From Prochlorococcus sp. AG-402-A21 (GTDB lineage: Bacteria; Cyanobacteriota; Cyanobacteriia; PCC-6307; Cyanobiaceae): a stretch of DNA of 64,000 nt. Each line of letters begins with the position of its first letter. The first letter of the stretch is position 1. The position numbers and the translations under genes are program-made. The notes under the pieces were generated by a model. The model did no database searches. It was not told where the DNA came from and saw nothing but the letters and a program-made list of their open reading frames with translations. Of the stretch, positions 27,268-36,286 are shown piece after piece. The DNA lies in contig QCHI01000007.1 of NCBI GenBank assembly GCA_003279655.1, forward strand, positions 1 through 64,000. Reading direction: 5' to 3'.

Positions 27268-28161
27268 TTAATTACTCATGTCCAACATCTTTTTCATTGG
27301 TTTATAGGCCATAGCCCTAATATTTTCGTCAATGTTTAATTCTGGGCTCATTTCTTTTAAACATTTGTATACCTTTTCTAAGGTATTCATTCTCATATAT
27401 GGACACTCATTACAACTACATCCATCTAATCCAGGGACTTCAATATATGTCTTTAGAGGATCTTTTAATCTCATTTGGTGAATTATTCCAGGTTCAGTAA
27501 GCACTATGAATTTATCTTTGTTACTACTTTGAGAGTAATCCAGCAATTTGCTTGTTGAGCCAATGAAATCAGCAAAATCTAATAGATTTTGTTGACACTC
27601 TGGGTGGGCAAGTACTTCAGCTGTTGGGTTCTTGATTTTTAACTTTAAAAGAGATTCCTCGTTAAAAGTCTCATGAACAATACATCTTCCAGGCCATAAG
27701 GTTAATTTTCGCCCACTCTGACGTTCAACCCATTTACCAAGATTCCTGTCTGGTGAAAATAAAATTGGTAAATCTTTGGGTAATTGTTTTACTAGATCAA
27801 CAGCATTACTGCTTGTACAAATTAAGTCACTTTTTGCCTTTACCGCTGCGCTGCAATTTATGTAACTGATAGCAAAATGATCGGGATGCTTATCTAAGAA
27901 TTCTTGAAAGTCATCTGGTTGGCAATCGTCTGCAAGTGTGCACCCGGCATCAAAATCAGGAAGAAGAACAGTTTTTTCTGGACATAGGATCTTTGCTGTC
28001 TCAGCCATGAAATGAACCCCACAAAAAACGATCACATCAGCATTTGTCTTCGAGGCTTTTCTGGATAATTCAAGTGAATCTCCAATAAAATCTGCAATAT
28101 CTTGTATCGCAGGCTCTTGATAGTAATGAGCGAGAATTATTGCATTTCTTTTTTCACGCAA
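27268..28161 (-). CDS. nadA: Quinolinate synthase
   Basis: 297 aa from TTG 28161. It condenses iminoaspartate with DHAP to quinolinate for NAD synthesis, using a 4Fe-4S cluster. IILAHYYQEPAIQDIADFIG, IVFCGVHFMAETA and DGCSCNECPYMRMNTL carry the expected Cys and active-site residues. The frame is open upstream of TTG (translating as LTDEINFL just before), and family members usually have such a helix, yet no ATG or GTG is present there. The true start may be this TTG or an unusual codon upstream. Confidence 0.92.
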   Translation of the reverse strand: MREKRNAIILAHYYQEPAIQDIADFIGDSLELSRKASKTNADVIVFCGVHFMAETAKILCPEKTVLLPDFDAGCTLADDCQPDDFQEFLDKHPDHFAISYINCSAAVKAKSDLICTSSNAVDLVKQLPKDLPILFSPDRNLGKWVERQSGRKLTLWPGRCIVHETFNEESLLKLKIKNPTAEVLAHPECQQNLLDFADFIGSTSKLLDYSQSSNKDKFIVLTEPGIIHQMRLKDPLKTYIEVPGLDGCSCNECPYMRMNTLEKVYKCLKEMSPELNIDENIRAMAYKPMKKMLDMSN

Positions 28162-28199
28162 AAAATTGATCTCATCAGTGAGATTTTTGCTTTTATTTG

Positions 28200-28217
28200 A
28201 GACTGATATATCAGTCT
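28200..28217. promoter_or_regulatory. Perfect 18-bp palindrome between nadA and the phosphoesterase
   Basis: AGACTGATATATCAGTCT is a perfect inverted repeat in the short divergent interval. A dimeric regulator site is possible. It may also overlap the unusually placed nadA 5' end. No T-tract follows, so it is not a terminator. Confidence 0.4.
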
Positions 28218-28292
28218 TGTAATAGGAAACAGTGGTAATTAGTTTCCAAATGAACGTGTTGGGGCAGTATAGAGGTTAATTTCCTAAATATT

Positions 28293-29138
28293 CTGTCAGA
28301 TATCCGAATTGCTATTGCTGGGGATTTGCATGGGTCATGGAGTAAGGATGATCTTGATTTGCTTTTGGAACTAAATCCAGATGGTGTTTTATTTGTTGGC
28401 GACTTATCAGATGGTGATTTAAGGATTGTTCGGGCAATAAGCAAAATCTCTATTCCCACATCAGTAATACTTGGAAATCACGATAGAGGGAAAGACGGAT
28501 CTGGCGAAATTTTAAAAGCCCAATTGGATTTGTTAGGTGAAAAGAATTGTTCTTGGAATTTATCAAAATGGAAACTAAAAGAACTTTCTGTGGTTGGAGC
28601 AAGACCTTGCAGTGGCGGAGGTGGATTTTTTCTGACATCAGAAGTTAAATCGGTGTTCGGGGAGGTCAGCCTTGATGAATCTGTTCTTAGGATTGTTTCA
28701 GCAGCCAAGTCTGCACCATTAGATTTTCCTTTATTAATACTTGCTCATTCTGGCCCTGTTGGGCTTGGATCAGAGTCTTCTAGCCTTTGTGGTAGAGATT
28801 GGAAATTGCCATCTATGGATTGGGGGGATAAAGATCTTGGCATCGCAATAGATCAAATTCGTAAATTTAGGATTCCAGAATTAGTTGTTTTTGGACATAC
28901 TCATCATCAATTAAGAATTGGGGGAAATCGAACTAGAAAAACTTTTGCTCAAGATCTATGGGGGACGTCATATATAAATGCAGCTTGTGTTCCTAGAAGA
29001 GGTATTGATTCTGCAGGTGAGAATTTGTGCCATTTCTCTTGGGTTGAGTTCTCGAATGGCAAGTTAACTCATGCATCACACAGATGGTTCCGGAATGATG
29101 CCTCAATTGCCTATAAAGAAATTTTATTAAACCTATAA
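28293..29138 (+). CDS. Metallophosphoesterase with non-canonical start
   Basis: Calcineurin-like phosphoesterase, about 281 aa. Motifs are GDLHG (DxH), VGDLSDGD, LGNHDRG and GHTHHQL, the full two-metal site. It resembles the cyanobacterial TIGR04168 group. The first in-frame canonical-type codon, TTG at 28326, lies after the DxH Asp codon (28323), so it cannot be the start of an active enzyme. Upstream the frame is open to a TGA at 28251 and reads LSDIRIAIAGDLHG, with CTG 28293, ATT 28290 or ATA 28269 as candidates. CTG 28293 is chosen here by residue fit. Substrate unknown. Confidence 0.85.
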   Translation: MSDIRIAIAGDLHGSWSKDDLDLLLELNPDGVLFVGDLSDGDLRIVRAISKISIPTSVILGNHDRGKDGSGEILKAQLDLLGEKNCSWNLSKWKLKELSVVGARPCSGGGGFFLTSEVKSVFGEVSLDESVLRIVSAAKSAPLDFPLLILAHSGPVGLGSESSSLCGRDWKLPSMDWGDKDLGIAIDQIRKFRIPELVVFGHTHHQLRIGGNRTRKTFAQDLWGTSYINAACVPRRGIDSAGENLCHFSWVEFSNGKLTHASHRWFRNDASIAYKEILLNL

Positions 29139-29176
29139 AATTGATAGTTAATAGATTTTTTTGCATTAGAAATTAA

Positions 29177-29980
29177 TTAATTTTGCTTATTTAAATCAGG
29201 ATCTTTGAATTTTCTTTCTGCAATCAAATATGCACCAATCGCAGAGCCTATAAATCCTAAAATATTTCTCATTAATGGCAAAATATCATTAGTTCTTGTT
29301 ACCACAGGAGCAATGCCAAAAATTCCAAATAACATTATCCAAAGTGGTGATAGGAGTAATAGCCATCCAATTGAGAATGATTCATTCCCTTTTCTTGGTG
29401 AGGCTGCGAAACCTGCAATAATTCCTCCTAATAAAGAAGTTAATAATGTCCATTGCCATTGTTCCTGAGGCAAGCCAGGTACCACTTCGCAACCACCACG
29501 GTCTAAACAGGTTTCTACAGCGTTTATTGAAGCTAAGATCGCACCATCCTCCCCATTATCTCGTACATAAAATTGGTTTCCAAATCTTGTTTGTAATTCC
29601 ACCCAAAATATTCTGGGCATTAATGCAAAATATGCATCTCCAACATTAAAACTTAGTAAATTACCTCCTCTTGGGTCAGCGATTATTAGTAAGCTTGTCT
29701 CATCAAGATTCCAATAGTCTTTGACTGCTAAGCCCGGAGTTTTTTCATATTGCGATAATACTCTTATTTTCCATCCAGTTTCTTGCTCGTAAGAATTTAA
29801 TGAGTTTTCCAAATCTAATCTTTGTTTCTCACTTAGGGCCTTTGCTAAATCGATTATGGGTGTTTGTTCTTTTGGTAATAGATCAGGATTATCGTAAGCA
29901 AATGTGCTATTTCCCATCGAAAACATTATTAAGAGTCCCAGACAAAAAATTATGGCTCTTTTGAATGATTTCTTCAGCAT
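29177..29980 (-). CDS. TPM-domain (Psb32-like) membrane protein
   Basis: 267 aa. A signal peptide (residues 1-28, ending STFAYD) is followed by a TPM domain: PIIDLAKALSEKQRLDLENS, ETGWKIRVLSQYEKTPG and SLLIIADPRGGN. C-terminal hydrophobic helices from about residue 180 anchor it. Cyanobacterial and plant TPM proteins (Psb32, TLP18.3) act in photosystem II repair; the same lumenal role is inferred. It is divergent from the MidA-like gene. Confidence 0.85.
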   Translation of the reverse strand: MLKKSFKRAIIFCLGLLIMFSMGNSTFAYDNPDLLPKEQTPIIDLAKALSEKQRLDLENSLNSYEQETGWKIRVLSQYEKTPGLAVKDYWNLDETSLLIIADPRGGNLLSFNVGDAYFALMPRIFWVELQTRFGNQFYVRDNGEDGAILASINAVETCLDRGGCEVVPGLPQEQWQWTLLTSLLGGIIAGFAASPRKGNESFSIGWLLLLSPLWIMLFGIFGIAPVVTRTNDILPLMRNILGFIGSAIGAYLIAERKFKDPDLNKQN

Positions 29981-30013
29981 GTGCTTGATTTTTATCTGAA
30001 GGTATTCTCCATC

Positions 30014-31216
30014 ATGATTGACCCGACCGCGAGATGTCCTAAATGGTTAATTGATCATATCGTTGATAGTGGCGGTTCAATTAGTTTCTACAAATATATG
30101 GATTTAGTTTTAAACGATCCTAAAAATGGATTTTATGCAACTGGAAGATTGAACATAGGAAAGAATGGAGACTTTTGTACTTCACCCTCTTTGAGTAATG
30201 ATTTTGCACGTTTATTAGCAATTCAAGTTGTTGATTGGTTTCTCGATTTAGAAAAATCAAGAATTGATTCCGAATTGTTCTCTCTTGTTGAAATTGGACC
30301 AGGAGAAGGAACGTTATCGAGAGATTTGATATTGGCTATTACCGATCTTGCACCTTCTTTAATTAGTAAATTAGAAGTTGTTTTAGTTGAATTAAATGTA
30401 GGCATGCAAAAACGTCAAGAAAAAGTAGTTAATGATTTGAAGGGGATTAATTGTCGTTGGGTTAATATCGAAGATCTTATCTTAAGACCGGTAACAGGTG
30501 TAGTCATTGCCAATGAAGTTTTAGATGCATTCCCCGTTGAGAGATTGATTTTTTGCGATGACATGGTTTTTAGGCAAGGAGTCTCTTTAAAAAAGATCAA
30601 TCATGAATCTTTTTTAGAGTTTGTTGATTTAAAGCCTACGTCAGAGATTATAAAATTTTTAGAAGATTCTAATAATCTTTTGAAAATTGAGTTTCCACCA
30701 AATGATCTCCCTAAGAGATGGGTCACAGAGTGGCATTGTGATTTGTCGAGTTGGTTTAAAAAAATGTCTAAGATTTTAATAAATGGCTCATTATTAGTTG
30801 TCGACTATGCGATGGAATCAAAGCGCTATTACAGTCCAATGAGGAAAAACGGTACTCTTATTTCATACAAGAATCAACAGGCAAATCCTAATATTTTAAA
30901 AGATGCTGGATTATGTGATTTAACAGCACATATATGTATTGAATCAACAATTAATTATGCTCTGATTAACGGATGGAAGTTTTTAGGTGAGACGAGGCAG
31001 GGCCAAGCTCTATTGGCTTTAGGACTTTCAAAATTTCTTTATTCTCTTCAAAATACAACTAGTAATGAGCTATCTGCTGCATTAAATCGAAGAGAGTCAT
31101 TATTGAGACTTGTTGATCCAATGGGTCTGGGGGAATTTAGGTGGTTAGCTTTTCAGAAGGATAATCGTAATGATCTGATTTTTCGAAATCGTTTTCTTGA
31201 AGAACCAATTAGCTAA
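30014..31216 (+). CDS. MidA/NDUFAF7-family SAM methyltransferase
   Basis: About 400 aa from ATG 30014; a GTG at 29981 would abut the divergent gene and is less likely. YKYMDLVLNDPKNGFYATG, FCTSPSLSNDFARLLA, LVEIGPGEGTLSRDL and VVIANEVLDAFPVER are the DUF185 family blocks, with SAM binding at EIGPGEGT. Mitochondrial NDUFAF7 methylates an Arg of complex I subunit NDUFS2; a role in NDH-1 assembly is a possible parallel. Converges on aroB with an 8-base overlap. Confidence 0.85.
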   Translation: MIDPTARCPKWLIDHIVDSGGSISFYKYMDLVLNDPKNGFYATGRLNIGKNGDFCTSPSLSNDFARLLAIQVVDWFLDLEKSRIDSELFSLVEIGPGEGTLSRDLILAITDLAPSLISKLEVVLVELNVGMQKRQEKVVNDLKGINCRWVNIEDLILRPVTGVVIANEVLDAFPVERLIFCDDMVFRQGVSLKKINHESFLEFVDLKPTSEIIKFLEDSNNLLKIEFPPNDLPKRWVTEWHCDLSSWFKKMSKILINGSLLVVDYAMESKRYYSPMRKNGTLISYKNQQANPNILKDAGLCDLTAHICIESTINYALINGWKFLGETRQGQALLALGLSKFLYSLQNTTSNELSAALNRRESLLRLVDPMGLGEFRWLAFQKDNRNDLIFRNRFLEEPIS

Positions 31217-32315
31217 GCCTTTGTAAGCATTCATGTATTTCTTTATTAGAAATATTATTAAATAATTTTACATCACCAATTTTTAACGGCATGACGAAAC
31301 TCACTTTACCGTTTTTGACTTTCTTATCTCCTTTCAGTGAGCTTAGAACATGTTCTATCTCAAGCACTGGCCACTTAGTGGGTAAACCTGCTTTCTCTAT
31401 TAATTTTGCCTGTCTTTTTGCATCAATCTCTTTCCATAGTCCCCTCTGAACCGCTAACTGACCTACTGCAACCATACCCATTGCTACGGCTTCGCCATGG
31501 AGCCATTTCCCATAACCACAAAGATTTTCTATTACATGGCCAAATGTGTGTCCATAATTTAAAAATGCTCTAACTCCACTTTCCTTCTCATCTTTTACAA
31601 CAATATCTGCTTTGGATTTAGCAGAACGCTTAATAACTTCTATTAGCAGTTTCTCTTTTATTCTTAAGAGATCAGAAATATTATCTTGCCTCTCTAGAAG
31701 TTCGAAAAGTTCTAGGTCCGATATCACTCCATACTTGATAATTTCAGCCATACCTGCTCTGAACTCTCTTGTTGGAAGAGTAAATAATGTTTTGGGGTCT
31801 ATTAACACCAATTTAGGTTGATGAAAAGCACCAATAAGATTTTTACCTTTCGAATGATTTATACCCGTTTTACCACCAATAGAGGCATCAACCATGGAAA
31901 GTAATGTGGTCGGGATTTGGACTACATGAATTCCTCTCAACCAAGTAGCAGCCGCAAAACCAGTCATGTCTCCAATTACGCCACCTCCAAGAGCAATCAT
32001 TAATGATCCCCTCTCTAATCTGCCTTCATAAGCCGCATCGTGAATTAAATCTATGGAAGATTGATTTTTTTGTTCTTCACCTGCCTTTAATACTAATAGT
32101 TTTGGATTATATTTATTTTTAATCAGACTTTTAATTATGCAATTACCATAATGATCAGATACTTCCTTATTGGAAACGACTAATACTTTTAGTCCTTGCT
32201 TAAAACCAATTTTACATAGTTCATCACCTATACATTCAAGACTATTATTTCCTATGATTATTTCGTATGGATTGTTGGTTAAAGAGACTTTTATATGATG
32301 GTTGTCTTTATGCAC
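31209..32315 (-). CDS. aroB: 3-dehydroquinate synthase
   Basis: 368 aa. The second step of the shikimate pathway, NAD- and Zn-dependent. ALGGGVIGDMTGFAAATWLRG region (NAD-binding GGG), PTTLLSMVDASIGGKTGINH, LNYGHTFGHVIEN and HGEAVAMGM supply the metal and active-site residues. Complete, with usual length. Starts ATG 32315. Confidence 0.96.
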   Translation of the reverse strand: MHKDNHHIKVSLTNNPYEIIIGNNSLECIGDELCKIGFKQGLKVLVVSNKEVSDHYGNCIIKSLIKNKYNPKLLVLKAGEEQKNQSSIDLIHDAAYEGRLERGSLMIALGGGVIGDMTGFAAATWLRGIHVVQIPTTLLSMVDASIGGKTGINHSKGKNLIGAFHQPKLVLIDPKTLFTLPTREFRAGMAEIIKYGVISDLELFELLERQDNISDLLRIKEKLLIEVIKRSAKSKADIVVKDEKESGVRAFLNYGHTFGHVIENLCGYGKWLHGEAVAMGMVAVGQLAVQRGLWKEIDAKRQAKLIEKAGLPTKWPVLEIEHVLSSLKGDKKVKNGKVSFVMPLKIGDVKLFNNISNKEIHECLQRLS

Positions 32316-32616
32316 AATGCTGAGGAAGTAAGATTTTTGATGATTGATTTTGCTTAATCATCAAAAATGAAAGATATGTAATTAATTATATGGTTGACGA
32401 ATACATTTCATAAACCAATGATAAGCGTTCATATACGTTCAGTATTTATTCCAGGATCAGAATAATCACATAGTGGAATATTATTTATTCTTTAGGTTGT
32501 GAATAAAGGCTGTTTTTATTAAAATCACACTCCATCGAGTATTTCTATTTGTTTGTAGGAAATTCTTGTTGCTTACCTGCTAGTGCACAAAGCTCAAAAA
32601 ATGAGGTCTTGAACTA
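32316..32616. other. Intergenic region with an A/T-rich inverted repeat
   Basis: Divergent promoter region of aroB and purK. TTTTTGATGATT (32334-32345) is the reverse complement of AATCATCAAAAA (32356-32367), a perfect 12-bp stem with a 10-base loop just upstream of aroB. It may be a regulatory site or part of the aroB leader. No ORF or RNA gene is supported in the rest. Confidence 0.45.
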
Positions 32617-33762
32617 ATGATTGGAGTAGTGGGCGGAGGACAGCTGGCAAAGCTTCTAGTTGAGGCTGGAAAAAAAAGAAATATTGATGTTTTTGTTCAG
32701 ACGGCTGCCAAAACCGATCCTGCTGCCAAAAACACGGAGCTAGTTATTTTAGATGACCCTACGAATGCAAGAGGTACAAAACTTCTCGCAGAAAAGACTA
32801 ATTTAATTACCTTTGAAAACGAGTGGATAGATATACAAAGTTTACTTTCTCTTCAAAATAATGGAGTTTCTTTTGTCCCAACACTTCAATCGATAAGACC
32901 TTTGATTAATAAAATAACTCAAAGAGAGTTATTAAACAGTCTTGATATTCCCTGTCCTGATTGGTTGCCGATACCTTTAGAAAAATCATCTATCATTGAC
33001 CTTCCTGAGCATTGGGGATTCCCATTAATGGCTAAGGCTGCCAAAGGTGGATATGACGGTAAAGGGACAAAAATTATTAAAAATCCAAAACAACTGCAAG
33101 AATTTCTTGAAGTTCAAACAAAGGGACAATGGATGTTAGAGAAATGGGTCTCTTTTGAAAAAGAATTATCTATTGTATCTAGTAGGGATTCAAATGGAAT
33201 TGTTCGTAGTTTGCCAATCGTAGAGACTTACCAATCTAAACAGGTATGCGATTGGGTACTTGCTCCAGCAGACATTAATCATGACGTTGAGCTTATGGTG
33301 AAAAATATTGTATCTTCGTTGCTGATTGAGTTGGATTATGTTGGAGTTATTGCTATTGAATTTTTCTATGGACCTGAAGGCTTACTTGTAAATGAAATAG
33401 CTCCTAGGACTCATAACTCAGGTCATTTTTCTATTGATGCTTGTAGTAGCAGTCAGTTTGATCAACAAATATGTATCACATCTGGAATTAATGTGCCTAT
33501 GCCTGAAATGCTTGCTAATGGCGCGTTAATGGCAAATTTGCTTGGTTTGCAAAGTGACTATCCACTATCACTTCCTCAGAGATTGGATAATTTAAGAAGC
33601 ATACCTGGCCTGAGTGTTCACTGGTATGAAAAAGAGGAAGAAAAAAAAGGTAGGAAACTTGGTCACGTTACTTATCTTTTGAATAATAAAGATGCTTTGT
33701 CTAGGAAAAAAGAAGCATTAGGTGTGTTAAAAACTATAAGATCGATTTGGCCTACCTCTTGA
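32617..33762 (+). CDS. purK: 5-(carboxyamino)imidazole ribonucleotide synthase
   Basis: 381 aa, ATP-grasp fold. It carboxylates AIR in purine synthesis. MIGVVGGGQLAKLLVEAGKK, FPLMAKAAKGGYDGKG (ATP binding) and NEIAPRTHNSGHFSIDAC (metal/catalytic) are all present. The gene is directly followed by 6S RNA, a gene order known from other cyanobacteria. Confidence 0.95.
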   Translation: MIGVVGGGQLAKLLVEAGKKRNIDVFVQTAAKTDPAAKNTELVILDDPTNARGTKLLAEKTNLITFENEWIDIQSLLSLQNNGVSFVPTLQSIRPLINKITQRELLNSLDIPCPDWLPIPLEKSSIIDLPEHWGFPLMAKAAKGGYDGKGTKIIKNPKQLQEFLEVQTKGQWMLEKWVSFEKELSIVSSRDSNGIVRSLPIVETYQSKQVCDWVLAPADINHDVELMVKNIVSSLLIELDYVGVIAIEFFYGPEGLLVNEIAPRTHNSGHFSIDACSSSQFDQQICITSGINVPMPEMLANGALMANLLGLQSDYPLSLPQRLDNLRSIPGLSVHWYEKEEEKKGRKLGHVTYLLNNKDALSRKKEALGVLKTIRSIWPTS

Positions 33763-33786
33763 TGATATTTTTGTTTAGATTGTACC

Positions 33787-33963
33787 AGTACTGCTTTGTT
33801 GGTAATGGCCTTCTCAAGTGCTCTGATCTGACTCTCTTTCGATATGGGGAAGCTGTCGTGAAAGTAACGTATACCAGCTAGTTCTGGAAACGAAGCTTCA
33901 CTTTGAATCCCCCTCTGGTTTTTCCAGGTCGATGCTTCTTGGGCCTTACGGCAATGCGGTACT
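33787..33963 (+). ncRNA. ssaA: 6S RNA
   Basis: Lies 24 bases after purK, as in other cyanobacteria. The ends pair: AGTACTGC (33787-33794) with GCGGTACT (33956-33963), and GTAATGGCC with GGCCTTAC inside, closing a long rod with an open central bubble. About 177 bases, matching the family. It mimics an open promoter and binds RNA polymerase holoenzyme. The sequence is more GC-rich than its surroundings. Ends are estimated from pairing. Confidence 0.88.
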
Positions 33964-34074
33964 AATAATTAAAACCATGCATTTAAGTAATAAATGATTT
34001 GTCGAGTTTAAACGAATTCATCTTTATTGTTATTAGGTCATTATTCTTGCTTTTTTACTTTAATACCATCTCTA

Positions 34075-34425
34075 TCAAGAGATAGACTCCCTGGCTTTTC
34101 GGACCTTTCTCAGGAGGTCATGATCTTCTCTTGCTCTTTTATCAATAATAGCTAAATCTTTCCTGGCTTTTTGATCAACTTTTTGAATATCCTCTCTTGC
34201 TCTTTGGTCCAATAGTGCAACATCTTTTCTTGCTCTTTGATCAATATTCTCAAGGTCGGCTCTAGCTCTTTGATCAACACTCTCTATATCAATTTTTGCT
34301 CTTTCTATCATGCTCGTCATTGAGTCGACCATCATTGACAAGGCTGCAGGAACCTCCTTCCCGGAAGCTGCGAAAGGTGAATGTTCACTAAGACTAATAC
34401 CAGTTTTTGCTTGATTTGAAGCCAT
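34075..34425 (-). CDS. Hendecad-repeat coiled-coil protein, ~116 aa
   Basis: ATG 34425 is preferred; a TTG eight codons upstream is also open. After a linker (about residues 1-45), five tandem 11-residue repeats run through the C-terminal half: DQRARADLENI, DQRARKDVALL, DQRAREDIQKV, DQKARKDLAII, DKRAREDHDLL. An 11-residue period predicts a slightly right-handed coiled coil, and the charge pattern suggests stable oligomers. The repeats are visible in the DNA as 33-base units. No membrane anchor. Function unknown. Confidence 0.75.
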   Translation of the reverse strand: MASNQAKTGISLSEHSPFAASGKEVPAALSMMVDSMTSMIERAKIDIESVDQRARADLENIDQRARKDVALLDQRAREDIQKVDQKARKDLAIIDKRAREDHDLLRKVRKARESIS

Positions 34426-34724
34426 AGGTTTGATTAAACAGGCTTGCAATAATTAGAAGCCATTTTCTTTATCTTTCTATTATCTCTTTTTATTCGCCCA
34501 ATAAATCAAAACCCTCTAAAGAACAACGAGATGTAATAGAAAGCTGATCCTTTTGCTGTAAAAGCTCATTCTCTTTAACTTGATTTCTTCGATCTCAGAT
34601 GCGATCTCGATTTTTTGTCAATTAAAACGCTATCTAAACAAAAACAATAAATGACAACTAGATATTGCACAATATTTATTTTTATTTGGACAAAACGTCA
34701 GTTTTTTGACTTTATTTATATGGA

Positions 34725-34949
34725 TTAAAAGTATTTCCCTTTTGGATAAAGTCTGGAGATTCTTTGTTTTTGATTTTCTTGTTCTAGCTTTTTTCTTTTC
34801 TTATCCTTGTACGAGTCTTCATTTTCATCAAGCCTAAAAAAGACAAAATAGAACATGACACCTGTAAAAATTAATCCTATAAATAGGACCCAAAAACCAA
34901 TCAATCCTGTAGGAGATAGGTAGTCGATATTAAAAGAAACATTGCTCAT
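34725..34949 (-). CDS. Small single-pass membrane protein, 74 aa
   Basis: ATG 34949. The N-terminus MSNVSFNIDYLSPTGLIG leads to a membrane helix (about residues 17-38), then a very charged tail (KDKKRKKLEQENQKQRISR). The 275 bases between it and the hendecad-repeat gene hold no supported feature. Family not recognised. Confidence 0.6.
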   Translation of the reverse strand: MSNVSFNIDYLSPTGLIGFWVLFIGLIFTGVMFYFVFFRLDENEDSYKDKKRKKLEQENQKQRISRLYPKGKYF

Positions 34950-35135
34950 TTTTATTGTACAAATGATCTATTCTCTTTATTTTATCTAAAATATAAAGAT
35001 ATGAGGGCAAAGCTGGTTTTTACATTCATTAATTATTAGGCTTTAAATTTTTTGATTTATTTTAATGAATGAGAATTTTTACGCATTAACACTGAATAAA
35101 TTTTAACTATAGTAATAAATAGTTTTTATTTTTTA

Positions 35136-35270
35136 ATGGAAGTAACTCATAACTATGCGATGAATCTAGTGGTTCCATTAATGGGAATTGCTCCTTTGCT
35201 AATGCTTTTTATATTGAAAGGTGAAAAAAAATCAAAGGTTACAAAAAATTGGACCAGATCGACTAACTAA
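35136..35270 (+). CDS. Possible 44-aa membrane peptide
   Basis: ATG 35136: MEVTHNYAMNLVVPLMGIAP begins a hydrophobic helix ending near ILKG, followed by a basic tail (EKKSKVTKNWTRSTN). The helix-plus-basic-tail design is coding-like. No family recognised. The flanks 34950-35135 and 35271-35631 show no other supportable feature. Confidence 0.5.
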   Translation: MEVTHNYAMNLVVPLMGIAPLLMLFILKGEKKSKVTKNWTRSTN

Positions 35271-35631
35271 TGTTATTTAATTAATCTTTTGAATTTAATT
35301 CATATAACGCTTGTTTTTGTATCATAGATTTTTATTAATAGCTAAAAGATGTTTTAACGTGGATGTTTATTATATTAGTGAATATCTGGATAATTTAAAT
35401 TAATTTGTAAGATATATAATTCTTTTAATGTTTCTTTTCTTAGGTTATTTATCTATTGAGTTACTAATATGGGAAAATATAGGATTTTAATTTACAATTA
35501 AATCTAAGCTTAATAAAAGATTTTGTTCGGTTTCCACACACATTAACCTTGTTTTTTGGCTATATTGTAATTGACTCTGATTCTTTGAGTTTAAAGTTAC
35601 TTCTTGATAATTTAAACTATTTTCTACACCT

Positions 35632-35754
35632 ATGCAACACAAGAAAACCCAGCAGTTTGCAAAATTCTTTTTAAAAGATTTAAAGATTAAGGCTCCAAAA
35701 TACAATGAAGACAAATCTAATATTGATAGATTGAACTTCTCATCAACTAATTGA
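35632..35754 (+). CDS. Doubtful 40-aa ORF
   Basis: ATG 35632: MQHKKTQQFAKFFLKDLKIK, then a polar end (SNIDRLNFSSTN). Basic and amphipathic. It overlaps a longer minus-strand frame that looks spurious. Only the composition supports it; 35755-36018 contains nothing else that I can name. Confidence 0.3.
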   Translation: MQHKKTQQFAKFFLKDLKIKAPKYNEDKSNIDRLNFSSTN

Positions 35755-36018
35755 TTCTAATAATTGAAGAAATAATTATTGGCTATATAGTCTAGTAAAA
35801 CGAAGAGAAAATAATCATATGGTTTTATGCCTTCAATTTAAAGATTGTCTATCCATTAACAAGTTTTGGAAAGTGAAACGAATCATCGCTTTATTTTTAC
35901 ATTGCGAATTCTAAGTAATTTATACTCATAAACCCCTTTTAAAAAAATAAAAATATTCTAAAAATATCATATAAAGTTTAAAACTATGCTATTTGTAGCT
36001 CAGTTTTATTGGAGGGAC

Positions 36019-36198
36019 ATGAGCAAACCCATTCAACGAAAAACTACGCTGAAATGGAGTTCCGATGGGGAACTATCTTCAGTTGATATGGCAAGGATTC
36101 TAGAACTTCTTGCTAATAAGGAATTGACACAATGTGTATTAGCTTGTGACGCAAATAAAAAATCTTCAGAGATACTATTTCATTTAAAAGACCGCTAA
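36019..36198 (+). CDS. Small hypothetical protein, 59 aa
   Basis: The ribosome binding site GGAGG five bases before ATG 36019 decides this start; an ATG at 35986 in the same frame has none. The protein starts MSKPIQRKTTLKWSSDGELS and has a helix MARILELLANKEL and two Cys (CVLAC). Soluble. Not recognised. Confidence 0.65.
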   Translation: MSKPIQRKTTLKWSSDGELSSVDMARILELLANKELTQCVLACDANKKSSEILFHLKDR

Positions 36199-36286
36199 TA
36201 AGTGCATTTACCTAAAAAAGTTTTGTGAATTTATCAACAATCTTAGTTGTTTAATAGTATCTTTAGTTACTAGTGATTTTACCAAT

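Noticed and set aside
28169..28188. ATCTCA-TCAG-TGAGAT hairpin followed by TTTTT on the plus strand
   Set aside because: It looks like a terminator, but no plus-strand gene ends before it; it lies in the probable 5' end of nadA.
34075..34425. CRISPR-like array from the 33-base periodic DNA
   Set aside because: The period comes from coding hendecad repeats in frame; there are no spacers.
35487..35714. 75-codon minus-strand frame (MSSLYFGALIFKSF...)
   Set aside because: Unusual composition, no ribosome binding site, and overlaps a small plus-strand ORF of equal weakness; judged spurious.
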